Source: Dyella marensis | GTDB taxonomy: Bacteria > Pseudomonadota > Gammaproteobacteria > Xanthomonadales > Rhodanobacteraceae | Assembly (NCBI RefSeq): GCF_900112865.1 | Contig: NZ_FONH01000017.1 | Location: 1-64,000 of the forward strand | Reading direction: 5' to 3' | Length of the DNA: 64,000 nt | Shown: piece after piece, positions 27,016-36,240 of the stretch | Position numbering within the stretch: position 1 is the stretch's first letter | Layout: each line of letters starts with the position of its first letter | Position numbers and translations under genes: made by a program | The notes under the pieces: generated by a model | The model's database searches: none | What the model saw: only the letters and a program-made list of their open reading frames with translations | What the model was told of the DNA's origin: nothing

Positions 27016-27909
27016 ATGCGCCGCCTGTCGCGGCTGCCGCTGCTGCTGATTGCCCTGCTGCTGCTCGCGGCAGGGCTTTCGCATGCGGACGACGCGCCGC
27101 CCAAGCTCGCCCGCCACGTCACCGACCTCACCGGCACGCTGACCGCGCAGCAGGTCGACCAGCTCGACAGCCAGCTGCTCGCGCTGGAAAAACGCAAGGG
27201 CGCGCAGCTGGTGGTGCTGATGGTGGGCAGCACGCAGCCGCAGGACATCGAGAGCTATTCGCTGGCGGTGGCCGAGGCCAACAAAGTCGGCCGCAAGGGC
27301 AGCGACGACGGCGTGCTGCTGCTGGTCGCCAAGAACGACCGGCGCGTGCGCATCGAAGTCGGCTACGGCCTGGAAGGGGCGATTCCCGATGCGGCGACGG
27401 CGCGCATCATCCGCGAATACCTGGCGCCGAAATTCCGCACCAACGATTACTACGGCGGCATCAGCGATGCGGTTGGCGCGCTGACCCAGCTGATCGACGG
27501 CGAAGCCCTGCCGCCCCCGGTCGAATCGGCGCACCGCGAACGCCGCGGCCTGGGTTTCCAGGAGATGCTGATGATCGGCGTGTTCGCCGGCCTGTTCCTG
27601 CGCGGCATCTTCGGCCGCGCGCGCATCTGGCTGCGCACGCCGCTGGGCGCCGGCCTGATCGGCGGCCTGCTGTGGCTGCTGGCGGCCACCGCGGGCGCCG
27701 CGGTGCTGGGGACGATCATCGGCGGCGTGCTGATGCTGTTGCCGGCCGGCGCGGGCCGTTCCATCGGCGGCGGCGGCTGGGGCGGTTTCGGCGGTTGGGG
27801 CGGTGGTGGTGGCGGCTTCGGCGGCGGCAGTTTCGGTGGCGGCGGCGGTGGCGGTTTCAGCGGAGGCGGCGGCAGCTTCGGCGGCGGCGGCTCCTCGGGG
27901 AGCTGGTGA
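27016..27909 (+). CDS. TPM domain protein (YgcG family) with Gly-rich C-terminus
   Basis: 297 residues. Signal peptide (to about residue 24), a periplasmic TPM domain (about 30-165) with RHVTDLTGTLTAQQVDQLD, GSDDGVLLLVAKNDRRVRIEVGYGLEGAIPD and AARIIREYLAPKFR, two membrane segments (about 180-200 and 215-245), and a nearly pure Gly/Phe/Ser tail of about 45 residues. The TPM fold binds divalent metal and has been linked to phosphatase activity in plants and to photosystem repair. Second gene of the lemA operon; overlaps the next gene by 1 bp (TGATG). Confidence 0.88.
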   Translation: MRRLSRLPLLLIALLLLAAGLSHADDAPPKLARHVTDLTGTLTAQQVDQLDSQLLALEKRKGAQLVVLMVGSTQPQDIESYSLAVAEANKVGRKGSDDGVLLLVAKNDRRVRIEVGYGLEGAIPDAATARIIREYLAPKFRTNDYYGGISDAVGALTQLIDGEALPPPVESAHRERRGLGFQEMLMIGVFAGLFLRGIFGRARIWLRTPLGAGLIGGLLWLLAATAGAAVLGTIIGGVLMLLPAGAGRSIGGGGWGGFGGWGGGGGGFGGGSFGGGGGGGFSGGGGSFGGGGSSGSW

Positions 27910-28412
27910 TGGGACGCGGCCAACGTTTCTTCGCGAATCTGACCGGCGCCTGGTTCCTGCTGCGCCGCGCATTCACCCCCGCACTGCTGGACGAGATGAC
28001 CCACGCCATCGCCGACGGCGAGCGGCGTCACAACGGCGAAGTGTGCTTCGCCGTCGAAGCGCGTCTGTCGCCATGGGATGTGCTGGAAGGCCTCGACGCA
28101 CGCCGCCGCGCCGAACAGGTCTTCGCCCAGCTGCGCGTGTGGGACACCGAACACAACAGCGGCGTGCTGTTCTACGTGCTGCTGGCCGAACATCGCATCG
28201 AGATCGTTGCGGATCGCGGCATCGCCGCAGCGGTGCCGCAGGCGGAGTGGGACGCCATCTGCACCCGCATGCGCGAATGCTTCGCCCGCGGCGAGTGGCG
28301 CGAAGGCAGCCTCGGCGGCATCGCCGCTGCGCATGAGCTGCTGACGCGGCATTTCCCCGGCAACGACAAAGCGAATCCGGACGAACTGCCGGATCGTCCC
28401 GTGCTGCTTTAA
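27909..28412 (+). CDS. TPM domain protein, second copy
   Basis: 167 residues. One TPM domain without a signal peptide or membrane segment: FTPALLDEMTHAIADGERRHNGEVCFAVEARL, RAEQVFAQLRVWDTEHNSGVLFYVLLAEHRIEIVADRGIAA. This matches the cytoplasmic partner found in lemA-TPM-TPM clusters. It is coupled to the preceding gene by overlapping stop and start codons. Role unknown; presumably acts with LemA and the membrane TPM protein. Confidence 0.85.
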   Translation: MGRGQRFFANLTGAWFLLRRAFTPALLDEMTHAIADGERRHNGEVCFAVEARLSPWDVLEGLDARRRAEQVFAQLRVWDTEHNSGVLFYVLLAEHRIEIVADRGIAAAVPQAEWDAICTRMRECFARGEWREGSLGGIAAAHELLTRHFPGNDKANPDELPDRPVLL

Positions 28413-28426
28413 GCATCGTGCCCGGC

Positions 28427-28517
28427 GTAGGTTGGGGTGAGCGCAGCGAACCCCAACGTTTCCCATCTTGATGCGCATCGCGATGTTGGGGTTCGCCTTC
28501 GGCTCACCCCAACCTAC
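28427..28517. repeat. GTAG-type REP pair (SMAG-like), copy 4
   Basis: Units at 28427-28457 (loop shortened by 2 bp) and 28485-28517, spacer 27 bp. Between the convergent ends of the TPM gene and the TonB receptor gene. Confidence 0.88.
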
Positions 28518-28531
28518 GGCGGAGGGTTTCT

Positions 28532-28562
28532 CGCAAAAAGAGGCGGGCCCGAAGGCCCGCCT
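28532..28562 (-). terminator. Rho-independent terminator of the TonB receptor gene
   Basis: GAGGCGGGCC / GGCCCGCCTC (about 28540-28563, CGAA loop) followed on the minus strand by CTTTTTG. It lies about 26 bp past the stop codon of the minus-strand receptor gene. Confidence 0.85.
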
Positions 28563-28588
28563 CATCAGTTGCTCAAACTCTTTCGAGC

Positions 28589-31447
28589 TTAGAACTTCTG
28601 GTTGTACGACACGTAGAAATAACGGTCGATATCGAACGACGGATTGTACGGCGGGCTGCCGCTGCCGAAATTCGTCACGTTGTAGTAGTACGGCCCCTTC
28701 TTGTTGAAGACATTGTTCACGCCAACCGTGAACACACCCTTCCACGGCGCCGTATAGCGGAACTGCGCATCGTTGAACGCCAGCGAACCCTTGCGGCTCA
28801 CGCCCACGCCGACCAGGCCCGGAGCCACATAGTCAGGCATGTTGCACTCCACCGTGGCCGTGTAGCAGCTGTCCTTCAGGCCCGAGAAGTAACGCACCGT
28901 CCAGCTCGCGCCGAACTCCTTGTAGTCCCAGTCCAGCTGCATGTTCGAACGCAGGCGGTACAGGCCGTTGATGCCGGCGTTGAGGCCGCCGATACCGTCG
29001 CTCATGAAGCCGACCGCATTGACCGCCGGCGCGCCCGGACCGCTGACCGTCTCGTACTTGGTCAGGTAGGTGCTGTCCGACGCGATGCGGAAGGTGCCGA
29101 AGCGGGTCTGCGGCAGGCGGTAGTGGATACCGACGTCGTAGCCCTCGGTCTTCAGCGTGCCGAGGTTCGACAGGCTCTCGTTGAGGTTGGTGATCACGCC
29201 GTCGGCGCCGCGGTTGAAGCGGTCGCAGAAGGACGTGTCGTTCTGCAGGTAGCAGTAGTTGAGGATGCTCGACGCGGTGACCGAGGTAATGATGTTCTTC
29301 ACGTAGATGTTGTAGTAATCCACGGTGAAGTCCAGGCCGGACACGTAGTGCGGGCTGTACACGAAGCCGAGCGTGCGGGTGATCGAGGTTTCCGGCTTCA
29401 GGTTGGCGTTGGAGCCGGAAATGAACGGCGTCGCGGTCTGGCCGCCGGTGTTGTTGGTGATCGGCTGGCCGGTGCCGTTGTCGATCTGGCGGTAGTTCGC
29501 CGGCACGCCGGCGGCGGCGCAGCGGGCGGCCACGGTGGCATTGCCGGCGCGGGCGCCGTACACCGAATCGCACGGATCGAGGAAGGTCTCGAAGCTCTGG
29601 CCGCTGCCCGCGTACAGGTCGTTGATGGTCGGCGCGCGGAAGCCCTCGGCATAGGTGCCGCGGACCAGCAGGTCCTCGAACGGACGCCAGCGGAAGCTGT
29701 ACTTGTTGTTGGTGGTGCTGCCGAAGTTGCTGTAGTGCGAGTAGCGGCTGGCCACGTTCACGCCCAGCTCCTGCGCGCCCGGCAGGTCGCGCAGCAGCGG
29801 CACATCGAGCTCGAGGTAGGCCTCGTTGACGACGTAGCTGCCGCTGGTCGGGTCGCTGGCCAGGTTGGTGGTCAGGCCGGCCGAATCCATCGGGTCGGGA
29901 CGGAAGCTGCCCTTCTCGCCTCGGTGCTCGATGCCGCCGGCGATGCTGACCGTGCCGGCCGGCAGGTCGAACAGGCCACCGGTGAGGTTGGCGCTGAAGT
30001 CGTCGGTCTTGCTGACCTGGCGCGCGGTGCCGGTGTAGTTGATGTAGTTCCACACCGAGGCGGGCGTGCCGCCCGGGCCGGCCAGGATGTTCCACGGCAC
30101 GCAGCCGGCGGCGCGGTCGGCGGCGCTGGCGCAGGCGACCTGGCCATCGACGATGGTGGTCGGGCCCAGCGCCTTCTGCGCGTTCGGCAGGTAGAAGTTG
30201 CCGGACGAGACCTGGCGGGCCTTGGTCTGCGAGTAGGTGTAGGTGGCGTCCCAGTTCCACTCGTGGCCGAGGAAGTTGAAGAAGCCTTCGGCGCCGATGT
30301 CGACGTGGGCGAGCTTGGACTTGGCCCAGGTCACGCGCGGCTGTTCGATGGTGCGGCGGTAGAAGCTGGTCTGCTCGCCCGGGAACGGGTTGTAGGCGTT
30401 GTTCGGGTCGATAGTCAGGCCGGTGTTGCCGGTCTGCAGCGGATAGCCCGACAGCTGGCTGGAGGTATCGCGCACGCTGTAGCTGGCCGAACCGCGCAGG
30501 GTGATGTTGTCGGTGAGCTTGTAGCGGTCCTGCAGGAACAGGTTCTTCAGCTTGGTGCCGGCGCGGAAGGTCATGTCGCCCTGCGTGTTGTACAGGTCGG
30601 ACGGGGCGCCGGTGAACGGATGGTAGTCGGCGAAGTTGGCCGAGTTGCCGCCGCGGTTGAGGATGTAGTCCTGGCCGTCGGCGGGGTTGGTCACGCGGCC
30701 CCACGGGCCGCCGCCGAGGCTGTCGTCGATGTGGCGCGGGCTGTTGGCGTAGCGCGTTTCCTCGCGGTCGCGGTTCCACATCGGCTTGGTGTCCTGGTAG
30801 GACGCGCCGAGGATCAGCGAGTTCTTCCCGGTGTTGTGGCCCCAGGTGAAGTCGATGTTCTTCTGCTGGCCGTCGCCCTTCTCGTTCTGGCCGTAGTAGG
30901 CGTTGACCTCGGAACCTTCGAAGCGGTCGCGGGTGATGATGTTGACCACGCCGCCGATGGCGTCGGCACCGTAGACCGAGGAGGCGCCGTCCTTCAGCAC
31001 TTCGATGCGTTCGATCATCGAGGTCGGGATAGTCGACAGGTCGGTGAGGCCGCCCAGGGTGGTGCTCCAGCGGCGACCGTTGACCAGCACCAGGGTGCGG
31101 GTCGAGCCGAGGTTGCGGATGTTCACGTAGCGGCCGCCGACGTCGGTGCCGGAGGCCAGCGTGTCCTGCGGAGTGAGGTCCGGCGTGCCGGCGGACGGCA
31201 TGCGGGCCAGGATGTCGTTGACATTGGTCAGGCCGGTCGCCTGGATCGCCTGGCGGTCCATGGTGAAGATCGGCTGAGAGGTCTCGACGTCCACGCTGCG
31301 GATGCGCGAGCCGGTGACCGTGACGGTGTCCAGGCTCTTGGCCTTGGACTGGTCGGCGGCGGGGGCGGCGTCCTGGGCGGCGATAGACCAGGTCTGCAGC
31401 AGGAGCGCTGCGGCGATGGCGGTGGCCAGCAGGGTCTTTTGCTTCAT
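28589..31447 (-). CDS. TonB-dependent receptor, large (peptide/nutrient type)
   Basis: 952 residues. Signal peptide MKQKTLLATAIAAALLLQTWSIAAQ, a TonB-box-like LDTVTVTGSRIRS, plug domain (NVNDILARMPSAG, NIRNLGSTRTLVLVNGRRW, IERIEVLKDGASSVYGADAIGGVVNIIT), and a long barrel ending in FYVSYNQKF with a C-terminal Phe. This is the RIRSVDVETSQP-type family abundant in Xanthomonadales, often linked to peptidases. ATG at 31447 starts the signal peptide. An S9 peptidase gene lies upstream on the same strand, suggesting uptake of peptides, though the ligand is not readable. Confidence 0.92.
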   Translation of the reverse strand: MKQKTLLATAIAAALLLQTWSIAAQDAAPAADQSKAKSLDTVTVTGSRIRSVDVETSQPIFTMDRQAIQATGLTNVNDILARMPSAGTPDLTPQDTLASGTDVGGRYVNIRNLGSTRTLVLVNGRRWSTTLGGLTDLSTIPTSMIERIEVLKDGASSVYGADAIGGVVNIITRDRFEGSEVNAYYGQNEKGDGQQKNIDFTWGHNTGKNSLILGASYQDTKPMWNRDREETRYANSPRHIDDSLGGGPWGRVTNPADGQDYILNRGGNSANFADYHPFTGAPSDLYNTQGDMTFRAGTKLKNLFLQDRYKLTDNITLRGSASYSVRDTSSQLSGYPLQTGNTGLTIDPNNAYNPFPGEQTSFYRRTIEQPRVTWAKSKLAHVDIGAEGFFNFLGHEWNWDATYTYSQTKARQVSSGNFYLPNAQKALGPTTIVDGQVACASAADRAAGCVPWNILAGPGGTPASVWNYINYTGTARQVSKTDDFSANLTGGLFDLPAGTVSIAGGIEHRGEKGSFRPDPMDSAGLTTNLASDPTSGSYVVNEAYLELDVPLLRDLPGAQELGVNVASRYSHYSNFGSTTNNKYSFRWRPFEDLLVRGTYAEGFRAPTINDLYAGSGQSFETFLDPCDSVYGARAGNATVAARCAAAGVPANYRQIDNGTGQPITNNTGGQTATPFISGSNANLKPETSITRTLGFVYSPHYVSGLDFTVDYYNIYVKNIITSVTASSILNYCYLQNDTSFCDRFNRGADGVITNLNESLSNLGTLKTEGYDVGIHYRLPQTRFGTFRIASDSTYLTKYETVSGPGAPAVNAVGFMSDGIGGLNAGINGLYRLRSNMQLDWDYKEFGASWTVRYFSGLKDSCYTATVECNMPDYVAPGLVGVGVSRKGSLAFNDAQFRYTAPWKGVFTVGVNNVFNKKGPYYYNVTNFGSGSPPYNPSFDIDRYFYVSYNQKF

Positions 31448-31519
31448 TGTTATGCGAACTCCGAACAAAAAATAGCCAACCGCCAGCTACTTAGCGCTGG
31501 TCGCCTGGATATCTGGGAT

Positions 31520-31549
31520 GGCACGTCCCACCGGGGAAGTGGACGTGCC
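31520..31549. promoter_or_regulatory. Inverted repeat upstream of the TonB receptor gene, candidate operator
   Basis: GGCACGTCCCAC (31520-31531) and GTGGACGTGCC (31539-31549) are near-perfect inverted arms (one extra C on the left) around a 7 bp centre. It lies 73-102 bp upstream of the receptor start codon in a 298 bp intergenic region. It could be a repressor site or an mRNA hairpin. Confidence 0.35.
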
Positions 31550-31681
31550 GCGTCATCGCCGAAGCCGGGGAGCGGGGCGATGTAAGCCCGAAGTTAAAAC
31601 AAGGTGACAGCGTCCTGCAACCTTACTGTCGCGTCAGGTTTGTCATCGCAAGTTATTGCAGGCGTTGATTATGGGTAGGAC

Positions 31682-31715
31682 AAAAACGCGGAAAGGGCGC
31701 CGTGGCGCCCTTTCC
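31682..31715 (-). terminator. Rho-independent terminator of the S9 peptidase gene
   Basis: GGAAAGGGCGCC / GGCGCCCTTTCC (31690-31701, 31704-31715) with a 2 nt loop and a minus-strand GTTTTTG run (31682-31686). It is 30 bp past the peptidase stop. Confidence 0.85.
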
Positions 31716-31745
31716 TGGGGTCATGTTTCGTCAGTTTCGCGACAG

Positions 31746-33716
31746 TCAGTTGGAGGCCACGCTGGCCTTCGGACCGATGTACTTGTCGAGGAAGGCCTGC
31801 AGCGTGTTGTAGAACTCGATGTTGTTCTTCTCGTCGTAGAAACCGTGGCCTTCGCCGGACTTGGACAGCCACTGGTACGGCTTGTGCGCCGCCTCCAGCG
31901 CCGCGCGCATGGCCTTGGCCTGGGCGAACGGGGCACGCTGGTCGGCCTCGCCATGCACCAGCAGCACCGGCACGTCGATCTTGTCGGCCAGCTTGTCGGG
32001 GGAGTTGGCGGCCAGGTCGGCGTCGTTCCTGCCGATCACCGTGCGCAGGTAGTTGCGGCCGCGCTTGTTGGAGGCGATATCGCCCTTGTTGTACATCATG
32101 TCCAGGTCATAGATGCCGGCGTAGCCGACCGCGCACTTGAACATGCCCGGCGCGCGGATCGTGGTCATCATCGCCGAGTAGCCGCCGAAGCTGCCGCCGT
32201 AGACGCAGATGCGCGAGGCGTCGGCGTACTTCTCGGCGATCGCCCACTTCACGCCGTCGATCAGGTCCTGCTGGATGCGCGTGCCCCACTTCAGGTAACC
32301 GGCTTCCTTGAAGTTCGCGCCGCGCCCGCCGGAGCCGCGGTAGTTGACCTGCAGCACCAGGTAGCCGCGGCTGGCCAGGAACTGCGCATCGTCGTCGTAG
32401 AACCAGGTGTCCTGCACGTCGTGCGGGCCGCCGTGCGGCAGCAGCACCATCGGCAGGTTGGCTTCGCCGGCGCCCTTGGGGAGGGTAAGGATCGCTTCCA
32501 GCTCCATGCCGTCGCTGGCCTTGAAGCGCAGCGGGCGCCGCTCGGCCATCTTGTTCGGGTCGATCCACGGCGCGACATCGAACAGCTTGGTCACCTTGTA
32601 GGTATGCGTATCGATCAGCAGGTACGCTCCCGGGTCGCGGTCGCTGGTGACGGAAAACAGCAGCTGGCCGCCGTCCTCGCTGTAGTTGATGAAGTCCACC
32701 ACCTTGCCGGGGAACTTCAGGCTCAGCGCCATGTGCAGCTTGGCCGTGGGCAGGTTCGAATCGGTGTAGACCAGCCGGGGCACGCCGGTCAGCGCGCTGT
32801 AGGCGAACGGCTGGCTGGGCAGCGGCGACCACTGCAGCATGCCGACGCTGCCGAACTCGTCCTTGCCCAGCTCGCGGCGGTTGCCGCCGGTTTCTTCCTG
32901 TTCGACCAGGCGCACGGGGCCGCCGTCGGGGCTGTAGCTGGCATAGATGTGCTGGTGATCGGGGGTGAAGCCGATCGGCGCGAAGCTGGCGCCGGTGCTC
33001 TGCACGCCGAGCCTGGCCCAGGCGTTGTTCTCGCGATGGAAGACCACGAACTGGTAGTTCTCGTCGTGGCCGTAGGCGAAGTGGGCCTTGCCGTCCGCGC
33101 CGGTCATGAAGGTCATGCCGCCCACGCCGATGTCGCCGATCAGCGCGCGGGTGTTCTTCTGCGCATTGACGTCGTAGAGCGAGCTCTGGTTGGTCGTGTC
33201 CCAGGACTGGCTGCCCATGTAGAAATGGCCGTTGGCCTGCTCGGGCAGGCCGTCGATCGAGCCCCAGCCGTGGTCGGCGCCGCGCGTGCCGCCGCGGGTG
33301 CCGAGGTTGCTCTCGTAGCCGTAGAGGTAGTCCTGGTTCTTGCCGTTGACGTCGGTGGCGATGATCTCGCCGGTGGACATCGGCTTGTCGATCGAGCCGA
33401 ACTGCTTGCCCTTCTCGATCACCAGGCGGGTCGGGCTGACCCACACGATGCTGGTCGGCAGCTCGTACTTGGGCATGCGCAACGTGCTGACCGGCGCGCT
33501 CATGTCGCTGATCTGATAGACCACCAGGGCGTGGTTGTCGCCGTCGTCGGTATCCGCGCGGACGGCCACGTACTTGCCGTCGGGCGAGAGCCGCGGCATG
33601 GAGATCTGCGGATGGCGGGCGAAGTCCTCGACCGGGACCAGGTCGGCGGCGCAGGCGGCGGCCGGCGCGAGCAGGCAAAGCACGGACAGCGCAGTCCGCG
33701 CGAAACGATACGGCAT
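31746..33716 (-). CDS. S9 family prolyl oligopeptidase-type peptidase (exported)
   Basis: 656 residues. Signal peptide ending near AAACAAD (residue 23), an N-terminal beta-propeller (SPDGKYVAV, SPTRLVIEKGKQFG and similar blades), and a C-terminal alpha/beta-hydrolase from about residue 390 with LPHGGPHDV, nucleophile Ser509 in GGSFGGYS, Asp in HGEADQRAP and His in GEGHGFYD. Cleaves short peptides (acylaminoacyl / dipeptidyl type) in the periplasm. The frame is open far upstream, but ATG 33716 starts the signal peptide. Likely works with the neighbouring TonB receptor. Confidence 0.92.
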   Translation of the reverse strand: MPYRFARTALSVLCLLAPAAACAADLVPVEDFARHPQISMPRLSPDGKYVAVRADTDDGDNHALVVYQISDMSAPVSTLRMPKYELPTSIVWVSPTRLVIEKGKQFGSIDKPMSTGEIIATDVNGKNQDYLYGYESNLGTRGGTRGADHGWGSIDGLPEQANGHFYMGSQSWDTTNQSSLYDVNAQKNTRALIGDIGVGGMTFMTGADGKAHFAYGHDENYQFVVFHRENNAWARLGVQSTGASFAPIGFTPDHQHIYASYSPDGGPVRLVEQEETGGNRRELGKDEFGSVGMLQWSPLPSQPFAYSALTGVPRLVYTDSNLPTAKLHMALSLKFPGKVVDFINYSEDGGQLLFSVTSDRDPGAYLLIDTHTYKVTKLFDVAPWIDPNKMAERRPLRFKASDGMELEAILTLPKGAGEANLPMVLLPHGGPHDVQDTWFYDDDAQFLASRGYLVLQVNYRGSGGRGANFKEAGYLKWGTRIQQDLIDGVKWAIAEKYADASRICVYGGSFGGYSAMMTTIRAPGMFKCAVGYAGIYDLDMMYNKGDIASNKRGRNYLRTVIGRNDADLAANSPDKLADKIDVPVLLVHGEADQRAPFAQAKAMRAALEAAHKPYQWLSKSGEGHGFYDEKNNIEFYNTLQAFLDKYIGPKASVASN

Positions 33717-33980
33717 GTGTTTTCCCCTGTTTGGTGCTCCCTGAATCCGGCCGGTGGCCGGGAGCTTGCCCCCACCGTGCCGAACGCGCCGGCGCGCCGA
33801 ATCCGTCGGCGCGTCGCGCGGAAGCCTCCCCAGGTCCGCGGCCGCGTTCGCGGGCGAGTATAGCCAAGGCGGGCAGGGCGTCGACCGTGCCTGTCGGGCC
33901 GCGCTTATCGGAGCCGCTTCTGTCTGGGATGGTCCCGGTGTCGCTACACTTGGGCTTTGCCGGCTTCCCCCCGCGTGCTC

Positions 33981-34811
33981 ATGTCGCTGCCTTACACCGT
34001 TGCCATCGACCCCGTGGCCTTCCGCCTCGGTTCCCTCGCGATCCACTGGTACGGGCTGATGTACCTGGGCGGCTTCTTCGGCGCCTGGCTGCTGGCCGAG
34101 TACCGTCGCCGCCAGGGCCGCCTGCCGGTGACGCGCGACGCGCTGGGCGACCTGCTGTTCTACGCGATGATGGGCGTGATCGTGGGCGGCCGCGTCGGCT
34201 ACATGTTGTTCTATACCGACATCCACTGGATCTGGACCGACCCGGTGGCGCTGTTCCGCGTGTGGGACGGCGGCATGAGCTTCCACGGCGGCCTGGTCGG
34301 CGTGCTCGCGGCGGGGCTGTGGTGGTCGCGCCGGCACCAGCTGCCGTTCTTCGACACCGTGGATTTCGTCGCGCCGATGGTGCCGATCGGCCTGGGGCTG
34401 GGCCGCCTGGGCAACTTCATCAACGGCGAGCTGTGGGGCAAGCCCGGCGACGTGCCGTGGGCGATGATCTTCCCCAACGCGCCCGACCGCCTGCCGCGCC
34501 ATCCCTCGCAGCTGTACGAGATGCTGCTGGAGGGCGTGGTGATGTTCACCGTGCTGTGGCTGGTGTCGATGAAGCCGCGGCCGCGCTATCTGATTTCCGG
34601 CCTGTTCGCGCTGCTGTACGGCTGCTTCCGCTTCGCGGTGGAATTCGTGCGCCTGCCGGATCCGCAGCTGGGCTACCTGGCGTTCGGCTGGCTGACCATG
34701 GGGCAGATCCTGTCGCTGCCGCTGATCGTGGTGGGCCTGGTGCTGCTGTTCATGTCCCGCAAGGCGCCGACGCTGCGGCCGTACACCGTGGCGATGCCGG
34801 CGAAGGAGTAA
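33981..34811 (+). CDS. lgt: Prolipoprotein diacylglyceryl transferase Lgt
   Basis: 276 residues, seven membrane helices. Lgt transfers diacylglycerol from phosphatidylglycerol to the lipobox Cys of prolipoproteins. Conserved features: [19 protein letters not shown], the essential HGG motif in [11 protein letters not shown], and the Lgt signature [13 protein letters not shown], plus [11 protein letters not shown] at 33981. First gene of lgt-thyA-folA-mutT on the + strand; divergent from the S9 peptidase across 264 bp without genes. thyA starts 3 bp after its stop. Confidence 0.95.
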   Translation: MSLPYTVAIDPVAFRLGSLAIHWYGLMYLGGFFGAWLLAEYRRRQGRLPVTRDALGDLLFYAMMGVIVGGRVGYMLFYTDIHWIWTDPVALFRVWDGGMSFHGGLVGVLAAGLWWSRRHQLPFFDTVDFVAPMVPIGLGLGRLGNFINGELWGKPGDVPWAMIFPNAPDRLPRHPSQLYEMLLEGVVMFTVLWLVSMKPRPRYLISGLFALLYGCFRFAVEFVRLPDPQLGYLAFGWLTMGQILSLPLIVVGLVLLFMSRKAPTLRPYTVAMPAKE

Positions 34812-34814
34812 CCC

Positions 34815-35609
34815 ATGCGCGCTTATCTCGACCTGCTGCGCCATGTGCTGGAACACGGCACCGTCAAGGCCGACCGCACCGGCACCGGCACGCGCAGCGT
34901 GTTCGGCTGGCAGATGCGCTTCGACCTGCGCCAGGGTTTTCCGCTGGTCACCACCAAGAAGCTGCACCTGAAGTCGATCATCCACGAGCTGATCTGGTTC
35001 CTGCGCGGCGACACCAACATCGCCTATCTGAAGGAACACGGCGTCAGCATCTGGGACGAGTGGGCCGACCCGAACGGCGAGCTGGGCCCGGTCTACGGCG
35101 AGCAGTGGCGCGCCTGGCGCACTGCCGACGGCGGCACCGTGGACCAGATCCGCTGGGTGGTGGAGGAGATTCGCCGCAATCCGGATTCGCGCCGGCTGAT
35201 CGTCAATGCCTGGAACGTGGGCGAGCTGCCGCGGATGGCGCTGATGCCCTGCCATACCATGTTCCAGTTCTACGTCGCCGAGGGGCGACTGAGTTGCCAG
35301 CTGTACCAGCGCTCGGGCGACATCTTCCTGGGCGTGCCGTTCAACATCGCCAGCTACGCGCTGCTCACCCACATGGTGGCGCAGGTCTGCGGCCTGGGCG
35401 TGGGCGATTTCGTGCACGTGCTGGGCGATGCCCACCTGTACAGCAACCATGTCGAGCAGGCCCGGCTGCAGCTGGGCCGCGAGCCGCGGCCGCTGCCGAC
35501 GCTGCGGCTGAACCCCGGGGTGCGGGCGCTGGAGGACTTCCGCTTCGAGGACGTGGCGATCGAGGGCTATGCGCCGCATCCGGCCATCAAGGCTCCCGTC
35601 GCGGTCTGA
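34815..35609 (+). CDS. thyA: Thymidylate synthase ThyA
   Basis: 264 residues, exactly the E. coli length. Methylates dUMP to dTMP using 5,10-methylene-THF. Catalytic Cys146 in [12 protein letters not shown], the phosphate-binding [21 protein letters not shown] and the C-terminal [16 protein letters not shown] with the conserved terminal Val. Cotranscribed with lgt, and followed by folA, whose product regenerates the folate cofactor it oxidises. Confidence 0.96.
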   Translation: MRAYLDLLRHVLEHGTVKADRTGTGTRSVFGWQMRFDLRQGFPLVTTKKLHLKSIIHELIWFLRGDTNIAYLKEHGVSIWDEWADPNGELGPVYGEQWRAWRTADGGTVDQIRWVVEEIRRNPDSRRLIVNAWNVGELPRMALMPCHTMFQFYVAEGRLSCQLYQRSGDIFLGVPFNIASYALLTHMVAQVCGLGVGDFVHVLGDAHLYSNHVEQARLQLGREPRPLPTLRLNPGVRALEDFRFEDVAIEGYAPHPAIKAPVAV

Positions 35610-35748
35610 GCGGATGTCCGATCAGGCCAATCCGAGCCGTGGCGGCACCGCCGGGAGCGTGTTCGTGAGTACAATGCGCGGCTAGCGCGCGCCGACCCCC
35701 GCATGGCCGCTCGTGCGTCCCCATCCGGTTCGCCCATCTGGAGTCTTC

Positions 35749-36240
35749 ATGGCCATTTCGCTCATCGCCGCGCTCGACGAGAACTCTGCCATCGGCCGCA
35801 AGGGCCAGCTGCCCTGGCATCTGCCGGACGATCTGCGCTGGTTCAAGGAGCTGACCCTCGGCAAGTTCGTGCTGATGGGCTACAACACGGCGGTGTCGGT
35901 CGGCCGCGCCCTGCCGGGGCGGACCAACCTGGTGCTGACGCGCAAGCATGAAGCGCCGTTCCCGGGCCAGGTCACCGTGCGTTCGCTGGAGGAGGGCCTG
36001 GCCCGCGCCAGCGGCACGGGGCTGATGGTGATCGGCGGCGGCGAGGTCTACAAGGCGGCCCTGCCCAAGGCGCAGCGCCTGTACCTGACCTGGGTCAACG
36101 TGGCGGTGGACGGCGCGGACACGTTCTTCCCCGGCGTGCATTTCAGCGACTGGACCGAGCTCAGCCGCAGCCACCACAAGAAAGACGCCGATCACGCCTA
36201 CGACTTCGACATGGTCGAGTACGTCCGCAGCAGCGTTTGA
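35749..36240 (+). CDS. folA: Dihydrofolate reductase FolA
   Basis: 163 residues. Reduces DHF to THF with NADPH. LIAALDENSAIGRKGQLPWHLPDDL contains the catalytic Asp28; VIGGGEVYKAALP is the NADPH-binding GG pair. The usual MGRxTWES coenzyme loop reads MGYNTAVSVGRALPGR, so the Arg that contacts the NADPH 2'-phosphate is replaced; related Xanthomonadales enzymes may share this. 139 bp separate it from thyA, with a possible -10 TACAAT at 35670-35675. Its stop overlaps the TTG of the next gene. Confidence 0.93.
   Translation: MAISLIAALDENSAIGRKGQLPWHLPDDLRWFKELTLGKFVLMGYNTAVSVGRALPGRTNLVLTRKHEAPFPGQVTVRSLEEGLARASGTGLMVIGGGEVYKAALPKAQRLYLTWVNVAVDGADTFFPGVHFSDWTELSRSHHKKDADHAYDFDMVEYVRSSV

Noticed and set aside
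29123-31585. 820-codon open frame on the + strand opposite the large TonB receptor
   Set aside because: It is the mirror of a high-GC gene: Val/Ala/Gly-rich translation without domains, while the minus strand encodes a complete TonB receptor.
31746-35579. Very long minus-strand frame that would extend the S9 peptidase to 1277 residues
   Set aside because: The extension runs antisense through thyA and lgt; the signal peptide at 33716 marks the real start.
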